NCBI RefSeq assembly: GCF_004193775.1
Contig: NC_041002.1
Location: forward strand, 41,641,038 to 41,705,037
Direction of reading: 5' to 3'
DNA length: 64,000 bases
From: Glycine soja
Taxonomy: Eukaryota > Streptophyta > Magnoliopsida > Fabales > Fabaceae
Under the pieces are notes generated by a model that was given only the letters and a program-made list of their open reading frames with translations, had not been told where the DNA came from and did not search any database. This document shows, piece after piece, positions 10,716 through 21,245 of the stretch (position 1 is its first letter; each line of letters starts with the position of its first letter). The translations under genes and the position numbers were made by a program.

Positions 10716-13658
10716 ATGGCCTCAGCAAACTCCTTATTTCCAGAAGGGAATTCTATCAATAGACCTACAATCTTTAATGGAGAGGGTTACCATTACTGGA
10801 AAACCCGAATGCAAATTTTTATTGAGGCAATAGACTTAAATATTTGGGAAGCCATAGAAATAGGGTCGTATATACCCACCACAGTAGAAAGAGTTACAAT
10901 AGATGGCAGTTCATCAAGTGAAAGTATAACAATAGAAAAACCTAGAGATAGATGGTCTGAAGAGGATAGAAAACGAGTACAATACAATTTAAAAGCCAAA
11001 AACATAATAACATCTGCCCTGGGAATGGATGAATATTTCAGGGTTTCAAATTGTAAGAGTGCTAAGGAAATGTGGGACACTTTTCGATTAACACATGAAG
11101 GAACTACAGATGTTAAAAGATCTAGGATAAATGCACTAACTCATGAGTATGAACTATTTAGAATGAATGCAAATGAAAATATTCAAAGCATGCAAAAGAG
11201 ATTTACACATATAGTAAATCATCTAGCAGCCTTAGGTAAAGAATTTAAAAATGAGGATCTCATAAACAAGGTGTTAAGATGTTTAAGTAGAGAATGACAA
11301 CCTAAAGTAACGACCATTACTGAATCAAGAGATTTGTCTAACATGTCCCTTGCCATTTTATTTGGAAAGTTACAGGAACACGAGATGGAATTATTGAGAT
11401 TATACCAACATGAAGAAAATGACAAGAAAAAGAAAGGAATTGCTCTTAAAGCATCATCCTCAATTCAAGAAGAAAGTGATCAGGAAAATGATCCAGATGA
11501 TGATGATGATCTAAGTCTTTTTGTAAAAAGATTCAACAAGTTTCTTAAAGTAAGAGAAAATCAGTGGCGACCCAATTTTAAATCAAAGAGAAGGACAAAA
11601 ACTTCATCCTCTACTTTAAAATGCTTTGAATGCAATCAACCTGGACATCTGAGGGTTGATTGTCCCATCTTCAAGAAAAAGATGGAGAAATTTGAAAAGA
11701 AAAATCTTAGTGAAAAGAAACTGAAGAAAGCATACATCACATGGGATGAAAACGATATGGAATCTTCTGAAGATTCAGAAAATGAAGAGATAAATCTCTG
11801 CCTTATGGCTAAAAGTTATGAAAGTGATGAAGAGATATCTTTGAGGAAGAAGTGGTACATAGATAGCGGATGCTCAAAACATATGACTGGAGATGCATCA
11901 AAGTTTACACATATCTCTCCAAAGAAAAGAGGGCATGTAACATATGGTGACAACAACAAAGGAAGAATCCTTGGAGTTGGTAAAATAGGTACAAATTCTT
12001 CAAACTCCATTGAAAATATTCTACTTGTTGAAGGCCTTAAGCACAGCCTGCTTAGCGTTAGTCAATTATGCGACAAAGGCTATCTAGTATCATTTGATTC
12101 TCAGAAATGTCTTATAGAACATAAGCATGACATTAATATAAAGCATGTAGGACATAGAGTTAATAATGTTTACATGATAGACTTAAGCATAAAACTAGAA
12201 AACAATCATTGCTTTCTTAGCAAAGATGATGATCCATGGTTATGGCATAAAAGAATTGCTCACATAAACATGGATCACTTAAATAAATTAATTTCAAAAG
12301 ATTTAGTAGTTGGTTTGCCTAAATTGAAATTTGAAAAAGATAAACTATGTTATGCATGTCAAAAGGGCAAACAAACAAGAGTCTCATTCAAACCTAAAAA
12401 TGTTGTTTCAACCACTCAACCCTTACAATTATTGCATATGGATTTATTTGGTCCGTCTAGAACCATGAGTTTTGGAGGAAATTACTATGCCCTAGTTATA
12501 GTTGATGATTTCTCTAGATATACTTGAACATTATTTATTACACATAAAAGTGATGCATTCCAAGCATTTAGAAAACTTGCTAAAGTTATACAAAACAAGA
12601 AAAATCTTAAGATTGCATCCATTAGAAGTGATCATGGGGGGGAGTTTGAAAACAAAGATTTTGAATTATTCTGTGATGAACATGGTATTGAACATAATTT
12701 TTCTGCACCTAGAACCCCTCAACAAAATGGAGTTGTTGAGAGGAAAAATAGGTCATTGGAAGAAATTGCTAGAACTTTATTAAATGATACTTCTCTTCCA
12801 AAGTATTTTTGGGCTGAAGCGGTCAATACTGCATGTTACATCATGAATAGGGCCTTAATAAGACCCATTTTAAAGAAAACCCCATACGAGTTATATAATG
12901 GTAGAAAACCTAATATTTCTCATCTACATGTTTTTGGTTGCAAATGCTTTGTGCTCAATAACGGTAAAGATAATTTAGGAAAATTCGATGAAAAATCTGA
13001 TGAAGGTATTTTTCTTGGATATTCATTACAAAGCAAAGCATATAGGATATATAATAAAAGAACTATGAATATCGAGGAATCCATTCATGTTACCTTTGAT
13101 GAATCTAATGCTATCTTGTCAAGAAAGAATATGCTAGATGATATTGCAGATTCTTTAGAACGTATGAATATTCATGAACAAGATTCCAAAGGAAATGATA
13201 AAGGAAACAATGAAGATCCTCTAGAAGAAGTCAAATCCAATGATGAACTTCCAAGAGAATGGAAAGCTTCAAGAGATCATCCCCTCGACAACATTATTGG
13301 TGATATCTCAAAAGGGGTAACAACTAGACATTCTCTTAAAGATTTATGCAATAATATGGCTTTTGTATCTATGATTGAACCTAAAAATATAAAAGAAGCC
13401 ATAATAGATGATAACTGGATCATTGCCATGCAAGAAGAACTGAATCAATTTGAAAGAAACAATGTGTGGAAATTAGTAGAAAAACCTGAAAATTATCCTG
13501 TCATAGGAACAAAATGGGTTTTTAGAAATAAATTAGATGAACATGGTATAATTATTAGAAATAAAGCCAGGTTAGTAGCAAAAGGGTATAATCAAGAAGA
13601 AGGAATAGACTATGAAGAAACATATGCTCCTGTTGCATGGTATTCCTATGGTCATTGA
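10716..13658 (+). pseudogene. Copia gag-pol, two nonsense codons, RT truncated
   Basis: One reading frame runs from the ATG at 10716 to 13658 and is broken only by TGA at 11295 and 12525. Both replace a tryptophan codon. Domains in order: gag capsid (about 10750-11400, with YHYWKTRM and KEMWDT), a CCHC zinc knuckle CFECNQPGHLRVDC (about 11620-11665), and an aspartic protease with DSGCSKHMTGD (about 11860). Next come the GAG-pre-integrase WLWHKRIAHIN (about 12238) and the integrase core with its three acidic sites (HMDLFGP, RSDHGGEF, NGVVERKN). The integrase C-terminal region holds FGCKCFVLN and GIFLGYS. Reverse transcriptase starts with the KWVFRNKLDE and KARLVAKGYNQ motifs and stops at about 13638. 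There an unrelated reading begins and TGA follows. The YVDD active site and RNase H are absent, so a deletion fused RT to the third ORF. Confidence 0.9.
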
Positions 13659-14363
13659 TCAGTCATTGTTCTTTTCTTTAACTAATTTACCCAGTCAAGG
13701 TGCACCTTTTGAGGGCACCATTGTTGATGACTGGAAATTTGATTATTCGAGTCATGATGTTGGTCGTATGGTCTGCAATGATCAAGCTGAAATGACCGGT
13801 AGATTGCTGGCCGGGTCATTAACATTTGATAATCGCATCATGCACTATATAATTGCTAGAATTTTGCTTCCTCGGTCTTCAAATTTAGCACAAGCCTCTG
13901 AGGAGGATTTGATTCTTATGTGGGCTTTTCTTACCGGTCGTCAGATCGACTGGGCCCATTTGGTTCGGTACCGAATGCATAAGGCATTACGGGTCAATAC
14001 ACCTCTCCCTTATCCACATTTGATTACTCTGTTTCTGCGTCATTTTGAAATTCCGCTTGATGATGAACCATTTGTTCAAGTCAAGCATTCCTTTGCAATT
14101 GGTGTTGGTGCAGTGACTTCCTTTGGGTACCGTAAAGATCGGAATGGTCAATGGCTGAAGAAGGATCACTCCCTCCTCAAGATGAACGTACTCCTTCACC
14201 TCCTCCTCAGCGCGATGATTCAGCACTCATGAATGAAGTCCTCTCCGAATTACGGGGTCTTCGTTCTTATGTTGGTGACCGTTTCGACTCATTAGATACA
14301 CGCTTTGCCGGCATGGACATTCGCCTCACACAGCTTGAAGAGGATGTAGGTTACATTCGTTAG
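13639..14363 (+). pseudogene. Third ORF (plant transposon protein/envelope-like) remnant
   Basis: This follows the pol deletion junction. It reads uninterrupted from about 13640 to 14160 and then shifts frame to finish at 14363. The first part contains a conserved block (RHFEIPLDDEPFVQVKHSF, then GVGAVTSFGYRKDRNGQW) that I recognise from the extra 3' ORF of soybean Sirevirus-like Copia elements, usually annotated as putative plant transposon protein. After the frameshift come a Pro/Ser-rich linker and a coiled-coil-like tail (ELRGLRSYVGDRFDSLDTRF) with heptad spacing. The start of the ORF is lost in the deletion. It may correspond to the envelope-like gene described in Sireviruses; its function is not established. 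Confidence 0.65.
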
Positions 14364-14689
14364 AGTTTCGATCTTCCACCACCACCTCCACCTTCTTAGA
14401 ATTTAGTTTCTAATTATATGTCTCTTATAAGCCGTGTATTTTGGCTATTTAGTTTCTTAGAATTTAGTTTATTATGTTAAGTACTTTATTTATCTTGTAG
14501 AATTTGGATTTCAGACTTTTATGCTTTGATACTCTGTGGTTTGTTTTTTTTTTATTATTTGGATTATGGTTTGGTTATTTCTCATTTGTCAGTTTGGTTG
14601 CTTATGCCTTACACTTTGATGTTCATCTGTTTCTACTCCATTATTATCTCTAGTTTACTTCCCAAGAACTTTGGCTTTTTGATGTTGCC

Positions 14690-14873
14690 AAAGGGGGAGA
14701 AAAATGGGGTGTAGAAAAGCTTAACAAACTTTGAAATCAAGTGATCTCAAGTAATCATAAATTCCAAAACATAGGGGGAGTAAACGTAAATTTTATATAT
14801 ATACAAATGTTTGTTGCTTGCTCTTGAATCTTGATTTCAGGACTTGTATTGTCATCATCAAAAAGGGGGAGAT
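14690..14873 (+). promoter_or_regulatory. Multiple polypurine tracts before the 3' LTR
   Basis: The purine tract AAAAAGGGGGA at 14860-14870, directly upstream of the 3' LTR start at 14874, is the expected plus-strand primer. Two further tracts with the same GGGGGAG core lie at about 14690-14700 and 14771-14780. Repeated polypurine tracts are a described feature of Sireviruses. Confidence 0.8.
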
Positions 14874-15962
14874 TGTAGATGCAAATGCCTTTGGTGTTTT
14901 GATGATGATCATGATGATATGATGCAATTGATGCAAATGGGCTTTTCCAGTTTAAATTCAAGACAATACTTCAAGAATACAAGTCACAACATCAAGATGA
15001 TCACTAGTATATTAGGAAGGGAATTCCTAATTGAATTAGCAAAAGGTTTGGCCAAGTAATTTAAATTAAAAAGTGTTTTTCAAAGGATTTACTCTCTGGT
15101 AATCGATTACCAGAGGATGTAATCGATTACCAGTGGCCAAATATGCTTTACAACAGCTACTAAAAATTTGAATTCAAATTTTAGACTGTGTAATCGATTA
15201 CACAATTTTGGTAATCGATTACCAACAGTTAATAAACGTTTTAATTCAAATTTTAAAAGCTGCAATCGATTACACAAATCCTGTAATCGATTACCAGACA
15301 AGACTTTCAGAAAAATAATTCTAAGAGTCACAACTTCTGAAAAGGTTTTTTCATGACCACCAGTGGTCTATATATATGTGATTTACAACACGAATTTGCT
15401 TAGAGTTTTTCAGAACAACAAGTGTTTATTCTCTAAAAGAGCAAAATCATTTTATCCTCTTAAGAATTCCTTGGCCAATTCAATTGCAATTCATTAAGGA
15501 ATTATTTGTGTGCTCAATCTGTAAAATCTATCTCTTTCAAGAGAGATTCATTCTTCTTCTCCTTTTAATTCTCTAAGGGATCAAGAGACCGAGGGTCTCT
15601 TGTTGTAAAAGAATTCTAAACACAAAGGAAGGATTGTCCTTGTGCGTTTAGAACTTGTAAAAGGAATTTACAAGATAGTGGAACTCTCGAGCGGGTTGCT
15701 TGGGGACTAGACGTAGGCACAAGGGTGTGGCTGAACCAGTATAAATCTGAGTTTGCACTTTCTCTTCCCTTAAACTCCTTTATTTATTATTGCTTTATAT
15801 TCATATTCAAATTGTTTTATTTGAATCAATATTTAAGAAGTTCATTGTTAAGGGAATTTATAACTTGAATAAAAAGTCAAATAGATTTTTAATTGGGGAA
15901 GTAGTTTGGAATATCTTAATTCAACCCCCCTTCTTAAGATATCTGAGGCCACTTGTCTAACA
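14874..15962 (+). repeat. 3' LTR of the 9575-15962 Copia element
   Basis: The same 1089-bp length as the 5' LTR and the same TGTAGA...TAACA ends, with about 22 base differences spread evenly. Most differences are transitions. No indels noticed. Confidence 0.93.
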
Positions 15963-16211
15963 TTTTTGTGTCTCTCTTCTCCCTTTTCCAAAAGAACGAA
16001 GGACTAACCGTCTGAATTCTTTTGTGTCTCCCTTCTCCCTTGTCAAAGAATTCAAAATGACACAGTCTGAGAATTCTTTTGATTCTTCCGATTCCCTAAT
16101 ACAAACGTATTCAAAGGACTAACCGCCTGAGAATTCTTTTGTATCCCCATTCACAAAGTATCAAAGGTTTAACAGCCTGAGATCTTAATATTACGATTTT
16201 TCAGTCTAACA
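15963..16211 (+). mobile_element. Outer Copia-type LTR, right part
   Basis: It resumes after the TTTTT duplication. It holds four degenerate copies of a unit containing 'aaggactaaccgcctga' plus 'gaattcttttgtgtctccc' (15990-16180), matching the phrase at 9550-9570. It probably ends near TCAGTCTAACA at 16211; the end is inferred from its form. Confidence 0.5.
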
Positions 16212-16689
16212 CTAAGTGGGCAGACACACCCGTCAATGCCAAAAGCGAGAGCGCTTAACTGTTTGTTTTTCGTTAGTTGTCTCATTACGTACGACATCAT
16301 TTCATACCTCCTGTTCCATTTGGTTGAACCTCTACATGTTCTTGGTTTGAGTCTATCTTTTGGTGATAAATAGCCTTAGTTTTTTATTTATAAGAAAAAT
16401 ATTAAAATTCAGCTATATATTATATAAAAATTAACGGAGATTATGAGCATAGAAGAAAAAAATAAAATAATTTTGTATATAAATTAAGATTAATTTATGC
16501 ATAAATTAATTTGTAGAAAATTTCTCATATAATTTTTCTAAAAAATAATTTTTAACTTATATGTATAACTACTTTTAACTCAGAAAATTCATTTATTTAT
16601 TTTTTATTTTTTCTTGGTAAACTTATCTAAAAATATCCTATAAATACTTGATATTTTCATACCAGACCATATATACATAAGCAAAGTTG

Positions 16690-16757
<68 letters not shown>

Positions 16758-17102
16758 GACTTGTCCGGATTATGACTGTAATAGGCACAAGACATTGTGC
16801 AAAAGATAAACAACATGAGGGACTAGGCTACTCTTTTGGAGCCCCACATGCTCCTTTTTTGAGGACGTACGTTATGGCTCGTCAGGTTTTCAGTGACATG
16901 TCGGTAGCTCCAAATAAAAACTCATGGTTGATCGATTCAGTGGTTTGCAATTGTTGCCCAAATAATGATAGTAGTTTTTGTTCCAATTGAATACATGTAG
17001 GACTTAACACTTTATACTCTGACGAATCTGGGACTGACGCGTATGCCATCCAATTAACAAAGATTCATATAAACATTCACGTGGATCTCTTCTTTAATTA
17101 TG
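16212..17102. other. Spacer with (TA)n microsatellite
   Basis: AT-rich, with a (TA)n run at 16692-16754. A 72-codon ORF at 16772-16990 contains WLIDS, loosely like a Copia protease site, but it is too short to assign. Confidence 0.5.
16692..16754. repeat. (TA)n microsatellite
   Basis: Uninterrupted TA dinucleotide run of about 31 units. Confidence 0.95.
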
Positions 17103-17520
17103 CACTACTACAAAATATAAATTTAACATCAATTTTTGACAAAATCGATGTTAACAAAATCACGATAACATAATAATAAATAACGTGACTTTGTTAACAT
17201 CGATTATCCAAATAACCGATGTTAACACAGTATGCTAATATCGATTTTTGAAAAATTGATGTTAAGACCAGTTCAATAACGTTCGTTTTTCGAAAATCCG
17301 ATGTTGGAAAATGATAGGTTAACATCGGTTTTTAAAAAAAATCGAAAATCGATGTTAATGTTAACAACACTTCCTTAACATCGGTTTGCCAAAATAAAAA
17401 CCGATGTTGGTAAATGATAAGTTAACATCAGTTTTTTTAAAAAAACTGATGTTAACATTAACAACACATCATTAACATCGGTTTTTCGGTTTTTTGAGAA
17501 AATCGATGTTAATGAACTCA
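17103..17520. repeat. CACTA left terminus and subterminal repeats
   Basis: Terminal CACTACTACAAAA is followed by about a dozen direct and inverted copies of TTAACATCGGTTTT and variants. In En/Spm such subterminal repeats bind the TNPA-type protein; that role is inferred here. Confidence 0.85.
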
Positions 17521-18720
17521 ATTTTTTAAAGTCTTGTTGGCTTCACACTCTAAGTCAGTCACGTCTGTAATGTTTCTTCCTCTCTGTCGCAGCTCTGGTA
17601 TTCCTCTCCACGTCATGACTCTTCTTTCTCACTCCCAGTCGAAGCCAACTCGTTGCCATTGTCGATGTTGGTGTCGAGGTAAGCTTCATGTGTTCGTTCT
17701 CACTTTTTGTTGTTGCGGTTTTGAAGTTAGGGACATGTAGGGTAGGGTAAGGAAGAGACAAGACTGTATATAGTGACCAAACAAACAACCCCTTGCAAGG
17801 CCTTCGGCCAGGGCACCCTACGTGCTACTATACTGTCCAGTGTCAGTGTTTGTGACTTTGTGTCCTAAGACTAAAGGGTGTTCCTCTTAGGGGTGTTGTT
17901 GATATATTCTGGGGCACGGTTCCTCCATTGATATATTCTGGGTGTTGTTGATGAAAGATTGAACAATGAGTTTGATGTGTATGAAATAACAAGCGTGATT
18001 GTTGTGGGGTATGGTGTGCTAACCCAAACAACAACGAAAGGTCCATGGTTGCACAAGTAATAAAAGTTCTTCAGCTTGAAGCGCCATTGTCTGTGCTTCC
18101 ACTTGATATGCATAACGCTTCTCATTCTTTACTAGTTGGGGTGGAAAAGTTTTTAGAAGTAGTACCTGTTTTAAGTTGAATATTGGCACGAAGAAACTAC
18201 AAGAGCATGTTGTTTTACTAATATTTAACTACTGGTGTAGGAGTTGATATTGTGTAGAGTTGAAACTCCTTTTACTCTACCATAAGCTGAATACTTGTTA
18301 AGGACGTATTGTGTCTTTGAAGCTCTTCCTTTGAAGCCCTTCTGACCATTTGGAAAGTTGAAACCAGGTTTCAATTAATCTCTAAAATTTGAACTATTAA
18401 ATTCTTAATTGTGCTTCTATTGTGACATAGTAGTTGATAATTGATTATGGTTTTGTAGTATGTGTGTTCTATAATTGAACTATTAAATTCTTAATTGTTC
18501 TATATACATAGACTAACTTGTAGTTGCAATATATAAAATTGTTGTTGTGGGTTGAACTTGGATTGCTTATGAGCTGATTCACTTATTGTACAATCTAATT
18601 GTGGGTGTAGCTTTCAATAATCTCAGACAATTTTTGTTTGCCTAAAGTTAAAAACTTTGAGGCCTTGTGTTCGTTAAGCGACCCAGTTCCTTGCCTAAGG
18701 TTAAAAAATTTGAGGGCTTG

Positions 18721-20110
18721 TGTCACAACCTATCCTTCGGCGGGAGGACAAGGCGAGACTCAAGGGTGCATCTTCCAAGAAAGAAAAACGTGCGAGAGTC
18801 GCCACCAATATTTATTCGAGGAAAACATTAGAAAAACCAAAAAAAGGGTCTAAAAATTTTAAGAATAAGGTTCGGGAGTTGTTTACGCGAGGGGAAGGTA
18901 TTAGCACCCCACACATTCGTCACAAGGGACGACAATCTTTAATCGAGTGTGCAAAATCATGACTTTAATATTTATTTGTTTTCCCTTTTTTATGTTTTTT
19001 TACTTTTTAGGGTCAACAAGAGCGTTGCCTTTGCTTCTACATATCCTCAAGTGTAATGAGGAACTCAAACCTACGTAATTCTTTTAAAAAGCAAGAAAGT
19101 TAAGCATTGAGTTGATTTTAAACTTTTGAAAGATTCATTTTAACCGATAAAGATGAAAGAGACCGTTAAGGCATTGGACCTTGAATGGATTCAAGCGGCT
19201 TTTGTGGATAGAAAGCTTGATTACATGTTGATTTTATCTTGGTTTCACTTATTTACTTTCAAACTCATCAAAAGAAAACTTGTGAAGTAAATGATCAGTT
19301 GAAACTTTATTTTACAAGGATAAAGTGAGATTACAGAACAAATGATCAATTAAAACTTTATTTTACAAGGATAAAGTGAGATCACGGCACAAATGATCAG
19401 TTGAAATTTTATTTTACAAGGATAAAGTGAGATTACATCACAAATGATTGATTGAAATTCGCTTTACATGAAGAAATGAGATCACTGATGGTAGAAGAAT
19501 GAGATGAAGATGTTAAAAGAATACAATGAGGAACCCCTAAGGGTGCATAGAGCGAATTCAAAACCTTAAAATAAATACTAACCGGTTGACGAACGAAGAG
19601 TAGTGAAGAAACGATGTAGGAATCGATCACGGTTGCAATTCAGAAGCGCCTCGACCTCGTTTTTTCTTATTCTTTCTCCTTGTTCTCCTTAATTTCACTA
19701 AATCCTTTCAATGTTAAAAGTCTGAACCCCTTCCTTCAGTCCCCTCATGCCTATTTATTGGAAATGAGGGGACATGGTTGATCTGCAGCTCGCCTAGGTG
19801 AGCTGTTATTTCAACCTGAAGAAACCTTGCTCGCCCAGGTGAGCTCTACTCACCCAGGCGAGCTGGTTACTTCACCCATAAGTTATTTGGGGGGCCAGGC
19901 ATGCTAGAGGCTAGCCTGGGCGAGCCAGGGGTCAGAAAAAGCTTCCAAATGACCCTTTTACCCTCCTTTTTGGGAATTTTCAGTATTCTTTTCCTAAACG
20001 TCGAAAAATATTTCGAATTGCACAACAATTGGTGTCAAGCAACTCAATTCAGCTAGCAAGAATCAAAATGTTAGCAAATGATAATCCTTGGAAGAAATTA
20101 GGGTATGACA
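18721..20110 (-). repeat. 3' LTR of the 18721-26784 element
   Basis: About 1390 bp. It contains four 51-bp tandem units (19291-19494) and several CTCGCC...GGCGAG palindromes (about 19789-19926). On the minus strand it starts TGTCATACCCTAATTTC and ends GGTTGTGACA. Confidence 0.8.
19291..19494. repeat. 51-bp tandem repeat in LTR
   Basis: Four copies, starting near 19291, 19342, 19393 and 19444, of a unit with 'ttattttacaaggataaag'. The other LTR has about three copies (26027-26150), so copy number has changed since insertion. Confidence 0.8.
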
Positions 20111-20274
20111 ATTGCCCATTTTTACTTATCTTTTATTGAAAATGAAAAGGTAAGTAAAGATAAGGACACTAATTTCATCCTAACGATCTTACCATCCGAC
20201 CAGCTACTAGCGGAAACCTAAGCAGTGAAACCTGTCAAAAAACGAATGTAAGAGGTATCAGGTACATCAAACAC

Positions 20275-20466
20275 AAGACCTTGAAGTCTTGAAATGTAAA
20301 GGAGACATTGAAGTCTCGACAAAAGACTTTGATAGTCTTGGAAAAGTAAAGAAGACTTTGATAGTCTTGACAAAAGACTCTGATGGTCTCTGGAAATGTA
20401 AAGAAGACTTTGATAGTCTTGAAAAAAGACATTGAAGTCTTTGAAATGTAAAGAAGATTGTGATAG
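20275..20466. repeat. Minisatellite of GACTTTGATAGTCTT units
   Basis: Degenerate units of about 30-35 bp with the core 'agactttgatagtcttg' and a 'gaaatgtaaag' or 'gaaaagtaaag' linker. The array is cut by a CACTA fragment at 20467 and resumes at about 21135-21245. It lies just inside the 3' LTR of a minus-oriented element, i.e. in its 3' untranslated part. Confidence 0.8.
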
Positions 20467-21130
20467 CACTACTACAAAATATAGATTTAACATCGCACGA
20501 TTAACATCGATTTTTCAAAAAACCAATGTTAAGAAAAGCACGATTAACATTAATTCGTTAACATCAATTATTGAAAAACCGATGTTAACATCAACTGGTT
20601 AACATCGGTCTTTTAAAAAATCGATGTTAACCAGTTGATGTTAACATCGGTTTTCTTTATAAAACCGATGTTGGGTTATAGATAAATTAAAACCCAGAAG
20701 GTTCTCCCCACGCGCGCTAGCTCAATCTCAAAAACAAAAGCCTCTTTCTCCCTCATCGCGAAGACCTGTCACTGTGGTCTCTTCCATACCATCGTCATCG
20801 CTGGGGTTCGTGACTGCCGTCGGGGTTCGTGACTGCTGTGGTCCATTGGAGCCCGACTTCAGCATTCAACACTAACACCAACACTGCAGTTTCAGTCAGG
20901 TAATTCCTTCTCTACAATTTCATGAAATGAGCTTTGTTAAGTTAAACCCTATATGGCTATTTTTCACCACCCCCATACTCCATAGTAAACCCTCTTGCTT
21001 CAGACTACCTTACTTTAGTTAGGGTTTGTGCAAGTAAACTTCAAACGGCTGTAACTTTTGATAGGAATATCCGTTTGAGGCCCATAATATGTCAAAACGC
21101 TCAAAATTGAAGGAGGAATCCCTACCCAAG
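20467..21130 (+). mobile_element. CACTA 5'-end fragment nested in the retrotransposon
   Basis: Begins CACTACTACAAAATATAG and carries AACATCGGTT/AACCGATGTT subterminal repeats to about 20670. It then has a non-repetitive GC-richer block (20695-20900) ending in a CAG/GTAATT splice-donor-like site. This layout matches the first non-coding exon of CACTA elements. No inverse terminus or matching TSD is found before the minisatellite returns at about 21135. The right end is therefore lost, and the boundary given is approximate. Confidence 0.65.
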
Positions 21131-21134
21131 ACAA

Positions 21135-21245
21135 CAAACTTTGATAGTCTTGGAAAAGTAAACACAGATGACATTAATAGTCTCTCCAAGAGAACAGACT
21201 TTGATAGTCTTGGAAAAGTAAAAAAAGACTTTGATAGTCTTTGGA
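21135..21245. repeat. Minisatellite, continued after the CACTA fragment
   Basis: Three more 'gactttgatagtcttggaa' units, which create the small ORF here. Same array as 20275-20466. Confidence 0.75.

Larger units (their letters stand above)
9575..15962 (+). mobile_element. Copia/Sirevirus-type LTR retrotransposon, internally deleted
   Basis: A complete insertion of 6388 bp. The two LTRs are equal in length (1089 bp). The flanks are a 5-bp duplication TTTTT (9570-9574 and 15963-15967), and the target is the outer LTR. Order: 5' LTR, tRNA-Met primer-binding site, gag-pol reading frame, a fused third ORF, several purine tracts, 3' LTR. Most of the reverse transcriptase and all of RNase H are missing, so it cannot be autonomous. 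The LTRs differ at roughly 22 sites by eye (about 2%), indicating a young insertion. The Sirevirus-like placement rests on the extra ORF after pol, repeated purine tracts and LTR palindromes. Confidence 0.92.

Noticed and set aside
9808..15331. Repeated minus-strand 74-codon ORFs in the two Copia LTRs
   Set aside because: They follow the palindromic LTR sequence and have no gene features.
9575..15962. Autonomous Copia element
   Set aside because: The YVDD site and RNase H are deleted and gag-pol has two stop codons.
16772..16990. Copia protease-like ORF (WLIDS)
   Set aside because: Only one weak motif in 72 codons, with no zinc knuckle or integrase around it.
20218..20493. Minus-strand ORFs with repeated 'DYQSLL' units
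   Set aside because: They are produced by the GACTTTGATAGTCTT minisatellite and are not a repeat protein under evident constraint.
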